Positions 25,095 to 34,762 of a stretch of DNA of 39,650 nucleotides are shown piece after piece. Made by a program: the position numbers and the translations under genes. Origin of the DNA: Candidatus Binatia bacterium (GTDB taxonomy: Bacteria > Desulfobacterota > Binatia > UBA12015). The stretch lies in contig JAQWRY010000023.1 of assembly GCA_029243485.1 (NCBI GenBank), positions 1 to 39,650 on the forward strand. The letters run 5' to 3'. The notes under the pieces are model-generated. The model made no database searches and was not told the DNA's origin. It saw nothing but the letters and a program-made list of their open reading frames with translations. Within the stretch, counting starts at the first letter, position 1. Every line of letters begins with the position of its first letter.

Positions 25095-25571
25095 CTAGGG
25101 CTGGCAGCAGACCGAGAGCACCTCTTCGTCTTTCTCGAAGGGGGCATCGGGCGACGACGGGTGCCAAGCTTCGCCCACGACCGCCCGCAGCGCCACCACA
25201 CAACGCGCTCCGTCCGCGGTTTGGCAAACTTCCGCACAGGTAGCCGGCGCCGTCTGCCCCTGGGTCAATTTGGGCTTGGGCTGGATCACACAGCCCCGCT
25301 CTTTTCCGGCTCCGAAGCCAACGAGATTTGCAGGCGATAGCGTCGTGTTGCGACAGCCCGCGCTTGCATCGCGCGCGTAGACAGCACCACGAGGACCCCG
25401 GCAGAGAACCATTCGGGAAGGTGCTTCCCGTTTTGCCTTTCGCCCTCCCGGTTTGGCCACGCCTTCCTCACGGGCCTCCGCCGCGCGGGCTATCGGTTCT
25501 TGCGCAGGAGCGGGTCCCGCAAAGAGCAAGGTCAGAAAAAGTACGGCAAAGCTACGCACGATCGTATCCAT
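25095..25571 (-). CDS. Small secreted cysteine-containing protein of unknown function
   Basis: 158 residues from ATG 25571, preferred over the in-frame ATG 25586 because GAGG lies 9 nt upstream. A clear signal peptide (RSFAVLFLTLLFAGPAPAQ) precedes a basic linker (about 25-55, GGRKAKREAP) and a Cys-containing domain with CRGPRGAVYARDASAGC, GCVIQPKPKL, CAEVCQTADGARCVVALRAV and VLSVCCQP. Seven or eight cysteines in a secreted protein suggest a disulfide-stabilised domain. I do not recognise the family. It stands alone between repeat-rich intergenic regions. Confidence 0.6.
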   Translation of the reverse strand: MDTIVRSFAVLFLTLLFAGPAPAQEPIARAAEAREEGVAKPGGRKAKREAPSRMVLCRGPRGAVYARDASAGCRNTTLSPANLVGFGAGKERGCVIQPKPKLTQGQTAPATCAEVCQTADGARCVVALRAVVGEAWHPSSPDAPFEKDEEVLSVCCQP

Positions 25572-25815
25572 TTTCAGCGTCCTCATCGGGTAGGGCCCAA
25601 ACTAGTCCGTCTTGAAGAAGACGGCCTTGTTTCCACGGTAGGCTAGGTCCATGCCAGCACCAAGAAAGGCTCGCCGGTCGCGCTCCGGGCGTCAAGTAGC
25701 TCTTCGCAAGTGGCATCTTCGAAGGCAGCGACTGAACGTCTCACCGAGTTCTTGTTCGGCGCCACGAGTTGTTCCCGCCCTGGTCGACACTCTAAAAGAG
25801 GCCGTCGTCTACGGA

Positions 25816-28800
25816 TTAGTCGACACTCACGAAGAGGTCGTAGTCTACATTTCCGTTTCGGCCGTACTCGTCAATCTTGATCCGGTAGGTGCCCGGAGCC
25901 AGCGCCAACGTAAGACGGCTATAGTAGCCAGGTCCACCATCGTCGTTGTATCCCAACTCTGATCCGCTGTTGTTGTAGATCCACAGTTGGGTATCGCCCC
26001 AGGGCCCCCCCGGCTGTGCTAGGGTATTTACGGTGACCGTCGTGGTGGAGGTCAGCTCGAAGAAGAAGTAGTCGTCTTCGCTGTTGCCGACGATCGCCCC
26101 CCGCAACAAGCCCGGCACCCCCGGGCCGCCGATGAGGAGTGGGTCGGCGGTGGCGGGCGTATTGTTGGGCTCGGTTTCAGTCTGAATCAGCTCGATCTGG
26201 CAGGAGTCGTCGCAACCGTCACTGGCGCTCGCATTGGAGTCGTCGCAGGTCTCTTCGACCTCGATCAGGCCGTCTCCGCAGACTGAAGTGCGGGTGCTGC
26301 AGTCGGCGCTACAGGAATCACCGTCTTCGGTGTTGCCATCGTCACACGCCTCGGCACCTTCCTGGACTCCATCACCGCAGACCACGGTTTTGCAGACATC
26401 CACCCAGTACCGGAAGCCATATTGGGGGCCTATGTTGTCGACGCAGGTCAGCCCGCTTGCGCACTCGGACTGGTATCGGCAATGGCCCATTCCTTCGGTG
26501 CAGGGTCCGCATTCAGCGGACCAGCAGTAGGAATAATCTCCGGGACTGAAATTACAGGGCGGGCAAAGTGATCCGCTGGTGCACGTCGCGTCGCATGCGG
26601 CGTCGGTCGCTGGTGTCGTGTCGCCGTCATCACAACACTCGCCCGGGCCGACGGCGCCGTCACCGCACACCGCGGTGACCTGCGTGCAGTCGGCGTTGCA
26701 ATAGTCTCCATCTGCAGTATCGCCGTCATCGCAGGCCTCGCCGGGACCGATGTCCGTATCGCCGCAGACGGCCGTGATGCGTTGGCAATCGCTGCGGCAG
26801 TAGTCTTCATCATTGGTGTTTCCGTCGTCGCAGACCTCACCGGGGCCTACCTGGCTGTCACCGCAGACCGCGGTCTCTACTCTACAGTCGGCGCTGCAAT
26901 AGTCGCCATCTGAAGTATTGCCGTCGTCGCAGGCTTCGTCCGCGCCGGTCTGGCTGTCTCCGCAAATGCTAGTCTCGCGGCGGCAGTCGAAGCTGCAATA
27001 GTCGCCATCGTCGGTGTTGCCATCGTCACAGACTTCGTCGTAGCCGACCTCGGTGTTGCCGCACTGGCGTAGCGTGAAATAGCCGGGGAGACAGGCAGCC
27101 CCGGCATCGGCTTTGCGCCCCTTGAACTTCTTGCCGTCGCTGCCATCGCCGCTGCCCACCGTGGTGAACTCCGAGCAGTAGCGGTAGCGGCCCAATTCCA
27201 GGATGGCGTGGACCGTTCCTTCCGAAACACCAGGCTCGAGATCGTAGTCGAAGGTGCGAATGCCTTTTTTGGCCTTGCAGCTCACCGTCAAGCTCTTGGT
27301 GCCGCCGATCTTGACCATGTTGCAGGGGCCCAGCTCGAGGCGCGAGTCGGCGTAGCTGTATCCGCGCTTGCCTACGGTACTCACCGCACTCGACCCGGTG
27401 GCAAACCAGTTCTGGCAATAGAGCGGGATAGGCTGGGAGTCGTGGCCCGAGGTGGGGCTCACGAAACGCAGCACCGCTTTGGCGGTGCCTACGGGGTCGC
27501 CGTTGCACCGTGGGTCGCCGTCGCCACCGCGCGGCGGCGCCTCGATCGTTTTGGCGAGACTAGCCTTCCATTTCGCCCCATTCTTGTAGGGGTCATCAGG
27601 GACTTTGTTCTTCAGGATCAGGGCCTTGCCGGGGATGGGCATTTCGATGGGGTCGGGGAAGGCTACCTGAAATTGCTGAGCGCGGATGTAGTAGTCGGTG
27701 TCCTTGTAGGCGACGACGAAGTCGCCGTTGGGCATCGCCGCGATGTCGGACCACGAAGCGTCGAGCTGGGTGTTGACCTGGAAGGCGTCGGTGAGGGGAA
27801 CGCCGGCATGGTCGAAGCGGCGTGCGAGCACCTGGTCATCGCTCCAGGTGACCACGAAGGAGTCGTCGCTGGCCGCGATTCGCAACGGCGGCTCGCGGTA
27901 GGAGCCGGAGACATCGGCGCCAAGTTCAAAGTCGTTGGTCAGGGGGTTTCCGTCGGCGTCAAAGATGCGGCCGGTGCCCTCAGACCGGTCGCTGGCCCAC
28001 GTGACCATAAAATTTCCATTGGCGGCCTGGGCGACATCGACGACGTAGCCATCCTCGTCTTCCGAGCTTACCCCGAACTCCGGAAGTCGTGGGCGGCCTC
28101 GTTTGTCGAAGAGGCCGACGCGAATGCTGCCGCCGGGTTGGTTGCCACAACAGGCGCCTTCATCGCGAAAGGCGACGACGAAGTCTCCGTCGGGCCCGCC
28201 GGCCCCGGCGAGGTCGCCGTATTGGCCCTGGTAGTACATGGATGTCTCGTTGATGCGGAAGCTGCCGCCTTTGGTCTGACCGATTTTGACGGTGAGGCGC
28301 CCGAAGACGCCTTCGTCTATGCCGAAACTTCCGTTGCCGTAGTCGTAATAGTCGTAGCCCTCCCAGAGGACGACGAATTCACCGGTCGGAAGCGAGACGA
28401 TTTCGGGGTTCGAGTTCTGATCTTCGTCCGGTCGAATCTGGTTCGTGTTCGTTTGGCTGGGGTCGTTGATCTTGAACACAGCGGGTGCGACGTCGCCATT
28501 CTCAAGATTGCGTCGGGTGAATAGGCAGGTCGTATCGTAACAGGGCCGATACCCCGTGTAGCTATAAGTTTTGTCGTAGGCGGTGTAGGCGACCACGAAG
28601 TTGCCCACCGGGTCGGCGGCGACCGAGATGTCGCCCGTCGAGGTCGAGGTCCGGAGTAGACGTAGTCGGCTTCGCGGCTGATCTGGAATTGTTGGTCCAG
28701 CGAGCCCCCATCGGCAAAGAAGCGGCGCCCCTGAACGGTGTCATCCGCTTCCCAGACGACGAGAAAATTTCCGAACGGGTCAGCCGCAATCCGCGGCCCC

Positions 28801-28920
28801 TCGTAGTCGGGGTAGTCGGTCGACACGAGAATCTCAGGGCCGGCCTTGATGGGTTCCGTGGCAGAAGCCGTCGTGGCAAAGCCCCCAAAAAAACAAGGCG
28901 AAAAGGCCCGCGATTGTCAT
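25816..28920 (-). pseudogene. Secreted Cys-rich-repeat (DUF4215-like) protein with PPC domain, split by two frameshifts
   Basis: Three frames must be joined to read this gene. ATG 28920 opens a signal peptide (MTIAGLFALFF); after removal of one T from a T7 run (28887-28893) it continues GGFATTASATEPIKAGPEIL. A second one-base shift near 28645 joins SREADYVYS to TSTSTGDISVAADPVGNFVV. The rest (28608-25816) is open. The N-terminal half has repeated 'ADP.GNFVV.W' units, probably a beta-propeller or beta-sandwich. The middle has seven Cys-rich repeats of the Myxococcus type (CGDSQVGPGEVCDDGNTND). The C-terminus is a pre-peptidase (PPC) beta domain with ETEPNNTPATADPL. It is probably a large cell-surface or secreted protein. 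The shifts may be sequencing errors, decay, or phase variation at T7. Confidence 0.75.
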
Positions 28921-29079
28921 CTGAGTTGATCGTCTCACCACCGCTCTTCCTCTCAATCAACCGAATTCCGTCCCGCAATATTTTCCCTTATTTTAGATTT
29001 CTGGTCTTCAGTCAATGACAATTCTTCGAGGGACAGTAGTTCGAAGAAATGATCCGTCGGACGACCCAACGCGAAGACG

Positions 29080-29115
29080 TCAACTCTCCGGGGCATGCCG
29101 GCCGGAGAGTTGACT
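29080..29115. repeat. Perfect inverted repeat (13-bp arms) between divergent genes
   Basis: Arms GTCAACTCTCCGG (29080-29092) and CCGGAGAGTTGAC (29103-29115) are perfectly complementary. The 10-nt loop contains the palindrome GGCATGCC (29093-29100). It lies between the start of the minus-strand Cys-rich gene and the phosphodiesterase gene at 29232, so it could be an operator for one or both, or a 5'-leader hairpin. No U-tract follows. Confidence 0.75.
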
Positions 29116-29231
29116 CCCTCGGTCGTCCAGTTCTAGCTCCTTGCGCGGACATGCCTCGGATACGGATCGCTTTTGGGCCGGCAGGAGGTTTTGGCTGGAC
29201 CCATGCGGACCTGGCCTGATACCGGATCGCA

Positions 29232-31220
29232 ATGCGCAAAGGAAGATCGTGGGTATTATTGCTGCTCTGGCCAATGTTGCTCGGAGCCAGTTCGGGCGGC
29301 GCGAGCCCGGGCCGCGTTGTTGTTCTCGGAATCGATGGTCTAGATCCCGACGTGATCGCTTTGCTTTCGTCCGAAGGAAAACTGCCGAATCTTACAAAGC
29401 TGGCACGCGACGGTTCGTTCGGGCGGCTGAAAAGCAGTCGACCAATTTTGAGCCCGATCATATGGACCACGATTGCGACGGGTAAGAACCCGATCGAACA
29501 CGGTATCGGAGACTTCACTGCAATCAACGAGAAGTCCGGCGAGCGGCTGCCGGTAACCAGCCAGATGAGGAAGGTAAAGGCGCTCTGGAATGTCTTGAGC
29601 GCGGCGGGAAAATCGGCGGCGGTTGTCGGGTGGTGGGCTACCTGGCCGGCGGAATCCATCAATGGAGTTTTGGTCAGTGACCACACTTGCTACCATTTTC
29701 TTTTCGAATCCGGAGAGACCGGTGCCAAACAAGGCGAAGTTATAGGGCTCATTCATCCGCCGGAGCGTGCCGATGAGATTCGTGCGTTGGTTCGTCGGCC
29801 GGGGAGTGTTCAGCGCAGCGAAATCGAATCCTTCGTCTCGATCTCACCCGATGAGTTCGACCGCCCCTTCGACTTCAATGACGACCTGAGTCACTTCAAA
29901 TGGGCTTGGGCGACGGCGGAGAGCTATCGTAAGATTGGGCTCGAGATCTGGAAGCAGGACAAACCCGATCTTCTGATGGTCTACATCGAGGGCGTCGACT
30001 CGAGCTCTCATCTCTTTGGGCATCTTTTCCGGGGTTCGGGGTTCGGTGGTGAGATCGCCGAGCAGCATCGACGCTTCGGTAAGACGGTGGAAGCGATGTA
30101 CGAGTATGCCGACAGTATCGTAGGCCAGTACCTGCAAGGTTTGGGCCGTGAGGACACGTTGGTCGTGCTCTCGGACCACGGGTTCGAGTTGGGCGCTCTT
30201 CCGCTGGACCCGAGCAAGACCAGGGATATGCGGCGGGTCAGTGCGGCGAGCCACCGTATCGAAGGTGTGCTCTACCTGTATGGCAGGGACATCGTGCCGG
30301 GAAGCAAGATTGAGGATGCGACCCTGATCGACATTGCGCCCACGATCCTCGCACTCGAGGGTATCGCGCCGGCCAAGGACATGCCGGGTCGCGTACTGGG
30401 CGAGGCGCTGCGTACACCCGTTCCCGAGCGCACCGTGGAGACCTTCGAGGCATCAAGTGAAGAAGCGGGGAGCAAAATGAGACAGGATGCTTCGGTCGAC
30501 CCCGCGATCCTCGCGCGACTCGAAGCTTTGGGTTACCTCGAAGCTCAGTCGCCTCGTAGTGGCAAGAACCTCGGGGCCGTTTCGTTTGAGGCCGGTGATT
30601 TCGAAGGTGCGGTCCTTACCTACCGGGAGCATTTGAAGAGCAACCCGAACGATGCGGGAGTGCATACCAGCCTTGCCGGGGTCCTCGGTTCCCTCGAGCG
30701 TTACGACGAGGCACTTTTTCATCTCGGCGAAGCTCTGCGCTTCAACCCTCTCAACTCAGCCGCGTATCACAATCGGGCGGTGATCCATGAACGTCAAGGT
30801 GATCGCGAGAAAGCGATTTCGGATTATCGCAAGGCGATGCGGTATGGCTCGGGCTATGCGCCCTCCCGCAAAGCATTGGTTCGCTTGACTGGCACTGCCC
30901 AAGCCGAAGAAATGCGCACCGAAGACGAGAAAGCCGCGGCTCGATTGGCCCATCAGGCCAGTGTATCCGCGCGCAAGGGGCGGTACGACGAAGCGATGGC
31001 GCTAATCGATCGGGCCGAGAAAATCGCGCCCGACTTCGCGTTGGTTCATCAATATCGAGCGAACGTCGCGTTTCTTAAGGGTGATCCTGAAGTCGCGCAG
31101 GCGTCGCTCGAACGCGCCGTGATGCTCGAACCAGAAAATCCGCTTTTCCAACGGAACTTGAAGGCGGTCAAGTCGGGCTCGCAGAGCCCTGCGGTCCAAG
31201 AGTCCGCGCCCGAATCTTGA
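29232..31220 (+). CDS. Secreted type I phosphodiesterase/alkaline-phosphatase-family protein fused to TPRs
   Basis: 662 residues. After a signal peptide (WVLLLLWPMLLGASSGGAS) comes a nucleotide pyrophosphatase/phosphodiesterase-type domain (about 28-400): VVVLGIDGLDPDVI (metal Asp35), SSRPILSPIIWTTIATGKNP (candidate nucleophile Ser74 by alignment to the T-F-P-N pattern of nucleotide pyrophosphatases), YIEGVDSSSHLFGHLF, LSDHGFELGALPL and IDIAPTILALEGI. A LEALGYLE motif (about 430) ends this domain, as in the other sulfatase-fold proteins here. Residues about 440-650 hold five TPR units, e.g. DFEGAVLTYREHLKSNPND and RYDEALFHLGEALRFNPLN, which usually bind protein partners. A weak terminator lies about 63 nt after the stop. 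ATG 29232 lacks a clear ribosome binding site. The substrate is unknown. Confidence 0.88.
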   Translation: MRKGRSWVLLLLWPMLLGASSGGASPGRVVVLGIDGLDPDVIALLSSEGKLPNLTKLARDGSFGRLKSSRPILSPIIWTTIATGKNPIEHGIGDFTAINEKSGERLPVTSQMRKVKALWNVLSAAGKSAAVVGWWATWPAESINGVLVSDHTCYHFLFESGETGAKQGEVIGLIHPPERADEIRALVRRPGSVQRSEIESFVSISPDEFDRPFDFNDDLSHFKWAWATAESYRKIGLEIWKQDKPDLLMVYIEGVDSSSHLFGHLFRGSGFGGEIAEQHRRFGKTVEAMYEYADSIVGQYLQGLGREDTLVVLSDHGFELGALPLDPSKTRDMRRVSAASHRIEGVLYLYGRDIVPGSKIEDATLIDIAPTILALEGIAPAKDMPGRVLGEALRTPVPERTVETFEASSEEAGSKMRQDASVDPAILARLEALGYLEAQSPRSGKNLGAVSFEAGDFEGAVLTYREHLKSNPNDAGVHTSLAGVLGSLERYDEALFHLGEALRFNPLNSAAYHNRAVIHERQGDREKAISDYRKAMRYGSGYAPSRKALVRLTGTAQAEEMRTEDEKAAARLAHQASVSARKGRYDEAMALIDRAEKIAPDFALVHQYRANVAFLKGDPEVAQASLERAVMLEPENPLFQRNLKAVKSGSQSPAVQESAPES

Positions 31221-31282
31221 GGGCACACAATCTGGATGAACCCGGTTCGGGCGAGTGAGGGCCAAGCCAATCGAAGGGAAAC

Positions 31283-31313
31283 GGCAGCTTATCCCTAGGC
31301 TGCCTTCTTCCCC
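31283..31313 (+). terminator. Weak intrinsic terminator after the phosphodiesterase-TPR gene
   Basis: GGCAGC (31283-31288) and GCTGCC (31299-31304) form a short stem with a 10-nt loop, followed by a pyrimidine stretch TTCTTCCCCTT. It is 63 nt past the stop codon. The stem is short and the U-run interrupted. Confidence 0.4.
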
Positions 31314-31820
31314 TTACTGCCGTCGGAGCTATTGGAACCATCGAGGAGTTTCTGAGAGAGAACGATGCCTGGCCGCGCGACGACTCTCGCGAAGGGTTTT
31401 TGTACACCAACAATCATCATGGATTCCTGAAACGGAGGAAGAACGTGCGACCCGGCGTTGCCGTTCTGATTCCGGGGAGTGGCTCTCGAAAATACTCTCC
31501 CGAGTGCGGAAGAGCGAAGGGCGACGGGATACCCCATGAAGACTAATTAGTAATTCATCCTTGCCCAATGCATTCGTGGAGCCACACGAGACGTATCGAG
31601 GTAAGGAGCCTGGCGAGGGACTCAACCTCATATCGAGTGACAGACTAGGGAACAGGGTCACTAGTTTTGAGAATCACAGTCGAATAGAAAAGAGAATATA
31701 GGTTTATTCACTATTGTTAGTGCGATTTGATCGCCGACAGAATCGCAGGCTATTGATTCCCCACCGCGTGGCGGGGACGCACGGGCCGCTAACCCCCAAC
31801 TGCCCCGCAAAGGGGTAACC
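31314..31820. other. Gene-free stretch
   Basis: About 500 bp, with lower GC around 31540-31710. I see no defensible coding frame, RNA or array; it separates the phosphodiesterase gene from the decayed hydroxylase-like gene. Confidence 0.4.
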
Positions 31821-32190
31821 ATCTATAAACTGGCCCCGAAAGAGCGCGAGCTGTGCAATAGCTTCTACCATTTCTTTGCGATGAGGGCGCAGGGAGTGAT
31901 GGTGAGCAAGTGGTTTGGAATTCACGCCTCGCAACATCCCTTCGATCTCTGGGTGAGACAGGAAATCATGTCAGAGACGAAACCCAATCTCGTTGTCGAA
32001 GCGGGGACCTTTCGTGGTGGTAGCTCGATCATTTGAGCCATGATGCTTGAGCATAGCAACCCTTCGGGCCCTGTGGTTACGATTGATGTTGAAGACAGCC
32101 GAGATACCAGGGCCAAGGAGATGCCAATCTACAAGCGCAAGGTGGAGTTTCCTCACGGCAGTTCGACGGCGCCCGCTATCATGGTTTTGT
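31821..32190 (+). pseudogene. Cephalosporin hydroxylase-like (CmcI family) methyltransferase-fold gene, broken
   Basis: The plus frame reads NSFYHFFAMRAQGVMVSKWF and HPFDLWVRQEIMSETKPNLV, then VVEAGTFRGGSSII, a TGA at 32034-32036, and continues in frame MMLEHSNPSGPVVTIDVEDS and FPHGSSTAPAI. This is the N-terminal and central part of the CmcI/cephalosporin-hydroxylase family (SAM-methyltransferase-like fold; E-x-G-T-x-x-G-G-S is motif I, V-V-T-I-D is motif II), which often modifies surface sugars. Homology stops after GSSTAP, a few bases before the 29-bp repeat at 32201. An in-frame stop and a missing C-terminus make it non-functional. Confidence 0.65.
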
Positions 32191-32200
32191 GGCAGCAGGG

Positions 32201-32229
32201 TCCGCCGACTCGGACTCCGCGACGACGAC
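32201..32229. repeat. 29-bp direct repeat, copy 2 (copy 1 at 24348-24376)
   Basis: Identical to 24348-24376. Here it lies just after CmcI-family homology ends. Both copies therefore sit at an edge of a truncated methyltransferase-fold gene, and both are followed by GAC-rich sequence. Confidence 0.8.
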
Positions 32230-32471
32230 AACGACCGAGACGACGACTCCATGAGGCAGAAAAGGCGCACGCCAACGGCCGGTAAGGCGCCGTTAGGTCG
32301 GCGTGGAGCCAAAAAGGGGCTTCATGTCGGCTATCCGCTCACACCAGAGAGGGCTTGCCAGTTGGTCTGCAGATCATCGGCCCCCCTTGAGGACCGCACC
32401 ACCATCGCTTTCGCCCGCGCCCTCACGGCAATCACGAGAGGTTTTGAACCGCCACCTCCGGCATGCACGGC

Positions 32472-33950
32472 TCATTCTACGTAGCCCAATGCGCGCAGGC
32501 CTTCGATTTCGCGATCGGAGCGACCCGGGGCGACCTTGGGGGCATTGATCTTTCGTCCCGGATTCTCGCGCCGGCCTATAAGGGCCGGGTAATTATCTTC
32601 CTCGATCCACTGGGCGAGCGCCTTGGTAGCCGTATTCTCCGGCCAGTCTTCGGTCCTTGATTCTTTCGTCGGCAGGCTTTTCGTCGTCGGGGCGAGGCTC
32701 GGGATTTCGTTCAGCGAGCGGTGGCGTACCACGCCTTTGTCATCGCGCCGTACTATCCATTTTACGTTTCCGACAATCGCAGCGCGTGCCTGTTCCCGCC
32801 GGTTGGTCGCCTCGAGCGGCACGGGTGCTTCTGCCGGACGTTCGCCGAGGGGGAACCCTTCGAGTTCGGCGGGAATCGGCAAGGCGAGCCAGGAGAGAAT
32901 CGAGGGCATGATATCCATCGAGGAAACAGCGGAGGTCAAACGCACAGCCGAGCCTCCTGGCCGTCGTACCGCCAGCGGAACCCGCATCACGCTCTCGGCG
33001 ATATCGAATCCGTGCGAAAAATACCGGTAGGCATCGGTCATGGACTCGCCGTGATCCGATGTCAAGACGAAGATCGTGTTCGTAACGAGGCTGGCCTCGG
33101 CCCAGGCATCGAGCAGGCGCCCGATCTCTCGGTCGGTGTAGGCGATCTCTTCATCGTAGCGGTCGATATAGAGAAGCGCGTCTCCGGGGTCGTTTGCGAG
33201 TCGGGTATAGGGTGGAATGCGGCTGGGATCGATTTCGCGCCGCCCTTCGTGATTGTATTCCACCGGCTTGTCTTCCGGCGCGCGATAGGGACCGTGCGGA
33301 TCGATATAATGAACCCAGAGGAAGAGCGGCCTCACCGAATCTGCGTGGTCCGACAGCCAGTCGAGGGCGGCGTCGGTTGTACGGGAGGCCCGTCTCTCCC
33401 AGATGGGCCGCGCTCCTTCCCGCTCATCGACGAAATCGTCGTAATGGTCGAAGCGTTCGTCCAGCCCCATCGCTTCGGCCGTGAGCACGACATTGGAGAC
33501 GATCGCGGCTGTCTCGTAGCCGTGTTCGCCGAGGAGGTCAGCAAGCGTGGGAATCTCGGCCCCGAGCCGTTGGTAGAAGAGCCGGACGCCGTGTCGTTGC
33601 GGCATGCGCCCGGTGAGGATGGAGGCGATGCTCGGGGCGGTACTCGCCTCGGCGGCATAGACATTTTCCCAGATCTCTCCCTCCCTGAAAAATTCGTCAA
33701 TGAAAGGGCTGGTTTTTCGAGGATAGCCATAGAGCGATAAATGGTCCGGGCGTAATGTATCCACGCTGATCAGGACGACGTTGGGTCGTGCGGCCTGCGG
33801 GCCGGGAGTCGCCTGCTTGTCGGTGGAAAAATACTCGACGGTCGCGAACGCGGCTATGGCCGCGATGAGACCCGCACCCAGAAATACGCCGAGAAGTTGC
33901 CTGGGTGTCATTCCGTGTTGCTCCGATCGGACATTTGCGGCCTGCCTCAT
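32472..33950 (-). CDS. Membrane-anchored sulfatase-fold (alkaline phosphatase superfamily) protein
   Basis: 492 residues. One N-terminal membrane segment (about 16-38, RQLLGVFLGAGLIAAIAAFA) anchors a periplasmic sulfatase-fold domain: VVLISVDTLRPDHLSLYGYP (metal Asp64), WVHYIDPHGPY, and FVLTSDHGESMTDAYRYFSH. The position of the formylglycine Cys is Thr104 (TAPSIASILTG), so a phosphoryl- or phosphodiester-type reaction is more likely than sulfate ester hydrolysis. It ends GLRALGYVE, the C-terminal LGY motif seen in the other members here. ATG 33950 overlaps the TGA of an upstream HisRS-like fragment (TGATG). It is the only intact gene in an otherwise decayed stretch, which suggests selection for it. 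Confidence 0.88.
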   Translation of the reverse strand: MRQAANVRSEQHGMTPRQLLGVFLGAGLIAAIAAFATVEYFSTDKQATPGPQAARPNVVLISVDTLRPDHLSLYGYPRKTSPFIDEFFREGEIWENVYAAEASTAPSIASILTGRMPQRHGVRLFYQRLGAEIPTLADLLGEHGYETAAIVSNVVLTAEAMGLDERFDHYDDFVDEREGARPIWERRASRTTDAALDWLSDHADSVRPLFLWVHYIDPHGPYRAPEDKPVEYNHEGRREIDPSRIPPYTRLANDPGDALLYIDRYDEEIAYTDREIGRLLDAWAEASLVTNTIFVLTSDHGESMTDAYRYFSHGFDIAESVMRVPLAVRRPGGSAVRLTSAVSSMDIMPSILSWLALPIPAELEGFPLGERPAEAPVPLEATNRREQARAAIVGNVKWIVRRDDKGVVRHRSLNEIPSLAPTTKSLPTKESRTEDWPENTATKALAQWIEEDNYPALIGRRENPGRKINAPKVAPGRSDREIEGLRALGYVE

Positions 33951-34129
33951 CAGGCGAGCTCGTCCTCGTGTTGCTCCCCGCTGGCGAGGTGCTTGACGGT
34001 TACCTTTCCGCTCGCGACCTCGTCAGAGCCGAGAAGGTAGACACGATCCGCATTCTTGGCATCCGCATCGGCGAAGACACGCTTGGGTTGATGGTAGCGC
34101 ACATCAAGGCCCTTATTGCCGCAATCGCC
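33950..34129 (-). pseudogene. C-terminal fragment of histidyl-tRNA synthetase (anticodon-binding domain)
   Basis: The minus frame encodes GLDVRYHQPKRVFADADAKN, DRVYLLGSDEVASGKVTVKH and LASGEQHEDELA, then TGA. This matches the last 50-60 residues of HisRS (the helix with K..F..AD, then YV.LLG..E...G.VTVK.L.TGEQ). The rest of the enzyme (about 350 residues) is absent: homology ends near 34129 where unrelated sequence starts. Its stop overlaps the ATG of the sulfatase-fold gene, so an operon HisRS-sulfatase was probably cut by a deletion or rearrangement. The functional hisS must be elsewhere. Confidence 0.6.
34093..34129. repeat. 37-bp segment similar to 24817-24853
   Basis: Matches 24817-24853 in the same orientation at 32 of 37 positions by eye. 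Here it encodes (minus strand) the GDCGNKGLDVRY part of the HisRS-like fragment. At 24.8 kb the equivalent frame is interrupted by TGA. It lies at the truncated edge of the HisRS fragment. Confidence 0.5.
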
Positions 34130-34183
34130 CTGTAGCCGTCAACTCCAAACCTCCCCCCACCAGGGCGACATCGGCCTGCCTCC

Positions 34184-34747
34184 AGGCGAAGCCTCGCACA
34201 GCGCGGCCACATCGCGGTCTCCATCAGTTACCGATTGCTGCGCGATAGCGGTCCGGCGCCGGTTCCAGAGCGCTTCGCAGGGCTCGCGGAGTTGCCCTGG
34301 TTTGTTGCGGCCGCGACTGAAGATGCATGGAAGGCGACGGAGTGGCTCCACGCCGACACCGCCCTCGATTCCGCTCGAACCTTCATCGGCGGTAGCTCTG
34401 CTGGGGGCATCACTGCGATGAGCCTGGCCTATTCACCCGATGATCTTGCCATGGAAGGGCCGGCTTTCGCGGGGGTTCTGGATCTATGGGGCGCGTTTTT
34501 TCGACCCGGGGACGTCGACCCCGGGGAAAGCCCGGTCTTCATCGTGCATGGCACGGACGATCGGACGATGCCTTTTCCCCTGACCGAAACTTTCCTCGTC
34601 GAGGCCGATGGTGCAAACCTCGAATACGAATTGCACGCACCGTCCGGTGCTGGCCACGGTTTTGGTCGAACCGGCTTCTTCGAGGAACGAGAGGATGGAA
34701 GCTACTTCGATCGCTTGATCGCCTTCGTCGCCAGGCAGGTGACCTAG
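34184..34747 (+). pseudogene. Alpha/beta hydrolase (esterase type), N-terminally truncated
   Basis: The open frame carries LAQRGHIAVSISYRLLRDSG, then TFIGGSSAGGITAMSLAYSP (nucleophile elbow G-x-S-x-G), SPVFIVHGTDDRTMPFPLTE (acid) and APSGAGHGFGRTGF (base His). The catalytic triad is complete, but the N-terminal part with the oxyanion-hole HGG strand is missing. The frame has no good start (TTG 34235 would lose the conserved strand). Upstream sequence belongs to the HisRS-like fragment. It could conceivably be expressed as a shorter protein, but decay is more likely given its neighbours. Confidence 0.6.
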
Positions 34748-34762
34748 AGCACGCGCGGGGGC

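Noticed and set aside
26200-27070. Regularly spaced repeats resembling an array
   Set aside because: Spacing and sequence are explained by seven protein-level Cys-rich repeats; the DNA units are not identical and there are no spacers, so it is not CRISPR.
27208-28524. 438-residue plus-strand frame
   Set aside because: Antisense shadow of the Cys-rich/propeller protein; no motifs.
32721-33740. 339-residue plus-strand frame
   Set aside because: Antisense to the sulfatase-fold gene, which has complete superfamily motifs.
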